A stretch of DNA of 64,000 nucleotides from Candidatus Sodalis endolongispinus (lineage in GTDB: Bacteria; Pseudomonadota; Gammaproteobacteria; Enterobacterales; Enterobacteriaceae): the NCBI RefSeq assembly GCF_018777395.1, contig NZ_JAFJYC010000001.1, forward strand, positions 1,240,001 through 1,304,000. Reading direction: 5' to 3'. The position numbers were made by a program, and so were the translations under genes. Below are positions 62,218 through 64,000 of the stretch, piece after piece. The first letter of the stretch is position 1, and the number at the start of each line of letters is the position of its first letter. The notes beneath the pieces were generated by a model that was given only the letters and a program-made list of their open reading frames with translations, did not search any database and was not told the DNA's origin.

Positions 62218-63294
62218 TCAACGCCTTAACGACGCCGCTATCCGCTGCAGCTCGTCCGCCAGCAGGCTCAAACTCGGTTTACCGTCCGGCGGCGCGGCGG
62301 TGGAATAGCGGGTCACCAGGTGTGTGGGCAGCATAATCGACTGCCCTTCCGCGCCCTCCCCCTGGCCTAGCCGTGCCATCAGCCGATTCACCGCTTCCTG
62401 CCCCAGCCGGTTGAAATCCTGTGAAACGGTGGTCAACGCCGGCAGGAAGTAGGCGCTGTCCTCGGTATCATCATAGCCTATCACCGAAACATGCTCCGGC
62501 ACCGCCAGCTGCTGCTGCAACGCGCTAATCACACCGAGCGACATCTGATCGTTGGCGACCAGTACGGCGCTGAACGCCGCCTGCGCCTTGAGCATTGTGG
62601 CCATACAGCGAAAGCCGCTGGCGGCGCTCCAGTCGCCTTGCGCTGATGCCACCGGATGCAGTTGATACGCCGCCAGCGCCCGCTGCCAACTGTCGAGGCG
62701 CAGGCGGGCGGAAACCGAATCTTGCGGACCGGCCAGCAGCGCGAAATGCCGGTGACCCAGGTGATAAAGATGATCGACGCTGGCGCGCGTGCCGTCTGCG
62801 GGATTAAACATGACATGGAACACACCGGCGTCCGGCAGCACATCCAGGAACAAGCACGCCAGTTCAGGATTATCGGCGACGACTGCCGCGGCACTCTGCG
62901 CCGCCAGCGGCAAATTGATGATAACCCCTTCCACACGCTGCGCCTTCAGCTCATTAAGCGCGTCCTGCAGTCCGGTTTCGTGCTGCGGTTCGGTCATGGC
63001 AATTAGCACCGTAAACCCGCGTTGGCCGGCAACGCCCTTAATCGCGGAAGCGATTTGCGACGGCGCATGGAAACCCAGCGAGGCGGTGATGAGCCCCAGG
63101 GTACAGCCCCGCTTGCCGGCCAGCTGCTGCGCCATCCGGTTAGGCACATAGTTCAGCGTTCTAATGGCTTCGTCCACCCGTGCGCGCGTCGCGTCCGCCA
63201 CGCGCGCCGATCCATTCAATACCCGTGAAACAGTCTGATAAGAAACGCCGGCATGGCGGGCGACATCGTCAAGGGTGGCGTTTTTGTGCTTCAC
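62218..63294 (-). CDS. lacI: LacI-type lactose operon repressor
   Basis: The 358-residue regulator resembles E. coli LacI throughout. The N-terminal helix-turn-helix ATLDDVARHAGVSYQTVSRVLN keeps the recognition-helix residues Tyr-Gln...Arg of E. coli (VSYQTVSRVVN). The hinge YVPNRMAQQLAGKRG, the core with SVSARLRLDSW and VSVIGYDDTEDSAYFLPALT, and a C-terminal leucine-rich tail that could tetramerise follow. The likely start is GTG at 63294, preceded by AGGAAC; the in-frame ATG at 63357 adds 21 unlike residues. It is divergent from lacZ. Confidence 0.9.
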   Translation of the reverse strand: MKHKNATLDDVARHAGVSYQTVSRVLNGSARVADATRARVDEAIRTLNYVPNRMAQQLAGKRGCTLGLITASLGFHAPSQIASAIKGVAGQRGFTVLIAMTEPQHETGLQDALNELKAQRVEGVIINLPLAAQSAAAVVADNPELACLFLDVLPDAGVFHVMFNPADGTRASVDHLYHLGHRHFALLAGPQDSVSARLRLDSWQRALAAYQLHPVASAQGDWSAASGFRCMATMLKAQAAFSAVLVANDQMSLGVISALQQQLAVPEHVSVIGYDDTEDSAYFLPALTTVSQDFNRLGQEAVNRLMARLGQGEGAEGQSIMLPTHLVTRYSTAAPPDGKPSLSLLADELQRIAASLRR

Positions 63295-63387
63295 AGTGTT
63301 GTTCCTGTAGCGGACCGGTATAGGACTCAAGCGTATTCTTTTAACAGCATAAATCAAACCGCGGCGAACGCTAAGCAGTGATGAAAA

Positions 63388-63401
63388 GTCATGCGCTCAC
63401 A
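63388..63401 (-). promoter_or_regulatory. lac-operator-like site near lacI
   Basis: On the minus strand this reads TGTGAGCGCATGAC, 13 of 14 bases equal to the site at 63528 and close to the E. coli O1 half TGTGAGCGGATAAC. It lies just upstream of the lacI start and may serve as an auxiliary operator. Confidence 0.75.
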
Positions 63402-63454
63402 CGCCGCAGAATTGTGACATACTTCGCTAATTGAAACACTTTCTGCTGATTTTA

Positions 63455-63470
63455 TTTGAAAATGATCACC
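63455..63470 (+). promoter_or_regulatory. CRP-like binding site upstream of lacZ
   Basis: TTTGA-N6-TCACC differs by one base per half-site from the CRP consensus TGTGA-N6-TCACA. Its centre is about 70 bp upstream of the probable lacZ start site, a normal CRP activation distance. Confidence 0.55.
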
Positions 63471-63527
63471 TTTAATGGGGTGGATACTTGCGATAACCGG
63501 CACTTAAGACGTTTACTTCTCATAATA

Positions 63528-64000
<473 letters not shown>

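Overview
The window is a chromosomal segment of an enteric gammaproteobacterium (Enterobacterales). Most core genes match Escherichia coli proteins over full length, and one long block follows E. coli order: yhiN, pitA, uspB, uspA, then rsmJ, prlC, rlmJ, gor, then yhjD, yhjE, cdh, yhjG, kdgK, yhjJ, yhjK and the cellulose (bcs) genes. About a third of the genes are broken by single nonsense codons, one-base indels or internal deletions, while their sequences stay easy to recognise. That pattern, IS2-like elements and a truncated type III secretion effector point to a recently host-restricted symbiont. Sodalis or a close relative is my best guess; this is inference, not proof.

Layout. 1-957 is AT-rich and non-coding, with a degenerate ~46-bp tandem repeat. 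958-2284 is an IS2-like element with a nonsense codon in orfB. 2363-4716 holds two broken aromatic-catabolism genes (a LigB-type extradiol dioxygenase and an FAD monooxygenase). 4829-9170 is yhiN (C-terminus probably frameshifted), pitA, uspB and uspA. 9769-11407 is an intact LysR regulator beside a gutted formate dehydrogenase gene. 11617-14426 is rsmJ-prlC. 14699-18561 is an accessory insertion (DoxX protein, broken PLP enzyme, MarC protein, CodB-like permease) separating prlC from rlmJ. 19407-21700 is rlmJ and gor. 21882-33222 is the yhj block, with yhjD, yhjE, cdh and yhjJ broken and yhjG, kdgK and the EAL-domain gene yhjK/hmsP intact.

33992-41980 is a bcsO-Q-A-B-C operon: bcsO and bcsQ are open, bcsA and bcsB each have one nonsense codon, and bcsC is frameshifted and cut off by a deletion fusing it to the opposite-strand remnant of a RidA gene. 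42303-48496 (minus strand) is one tightly packed operon: RpiR-type regulator, ureohydrolase, amino-acid-type ABC importer, MmgE/PrpD protein and RidA protein. It looks like uptake and catabolism of an unidentified guanidino- or amino-acid-like compound, and three of its eight genes are now broken. 49360-50331 is a second IS2-like copy, inverted relative to the first and lacking 355 bp. It abuts a truncated IpaH/SspH-type leucine-rich-repeat effector gene (50329-51068), followed by an IS3-family remnant.

52133-64000 is mostly intact: guaA and guaB, xseA followed by an open frame with a 53-codon duplication, an MdtG-like efflux pump, a GNAT acetyltransferase, mqo, a broken quinone-oxidoreductase-like gene, and a lacI/lacZ pair with two near-identical lac-operator-like sites and a CRP-like site between them. 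lacZ runs off the end of the window. No rRNA, tRNA or CRISPR array was seen. I did not find a convincing wholly new system; the best candidates for something undescribed are the ureohydrolase/RidA/PrpD operon and the repeat-containing frame after xseA.
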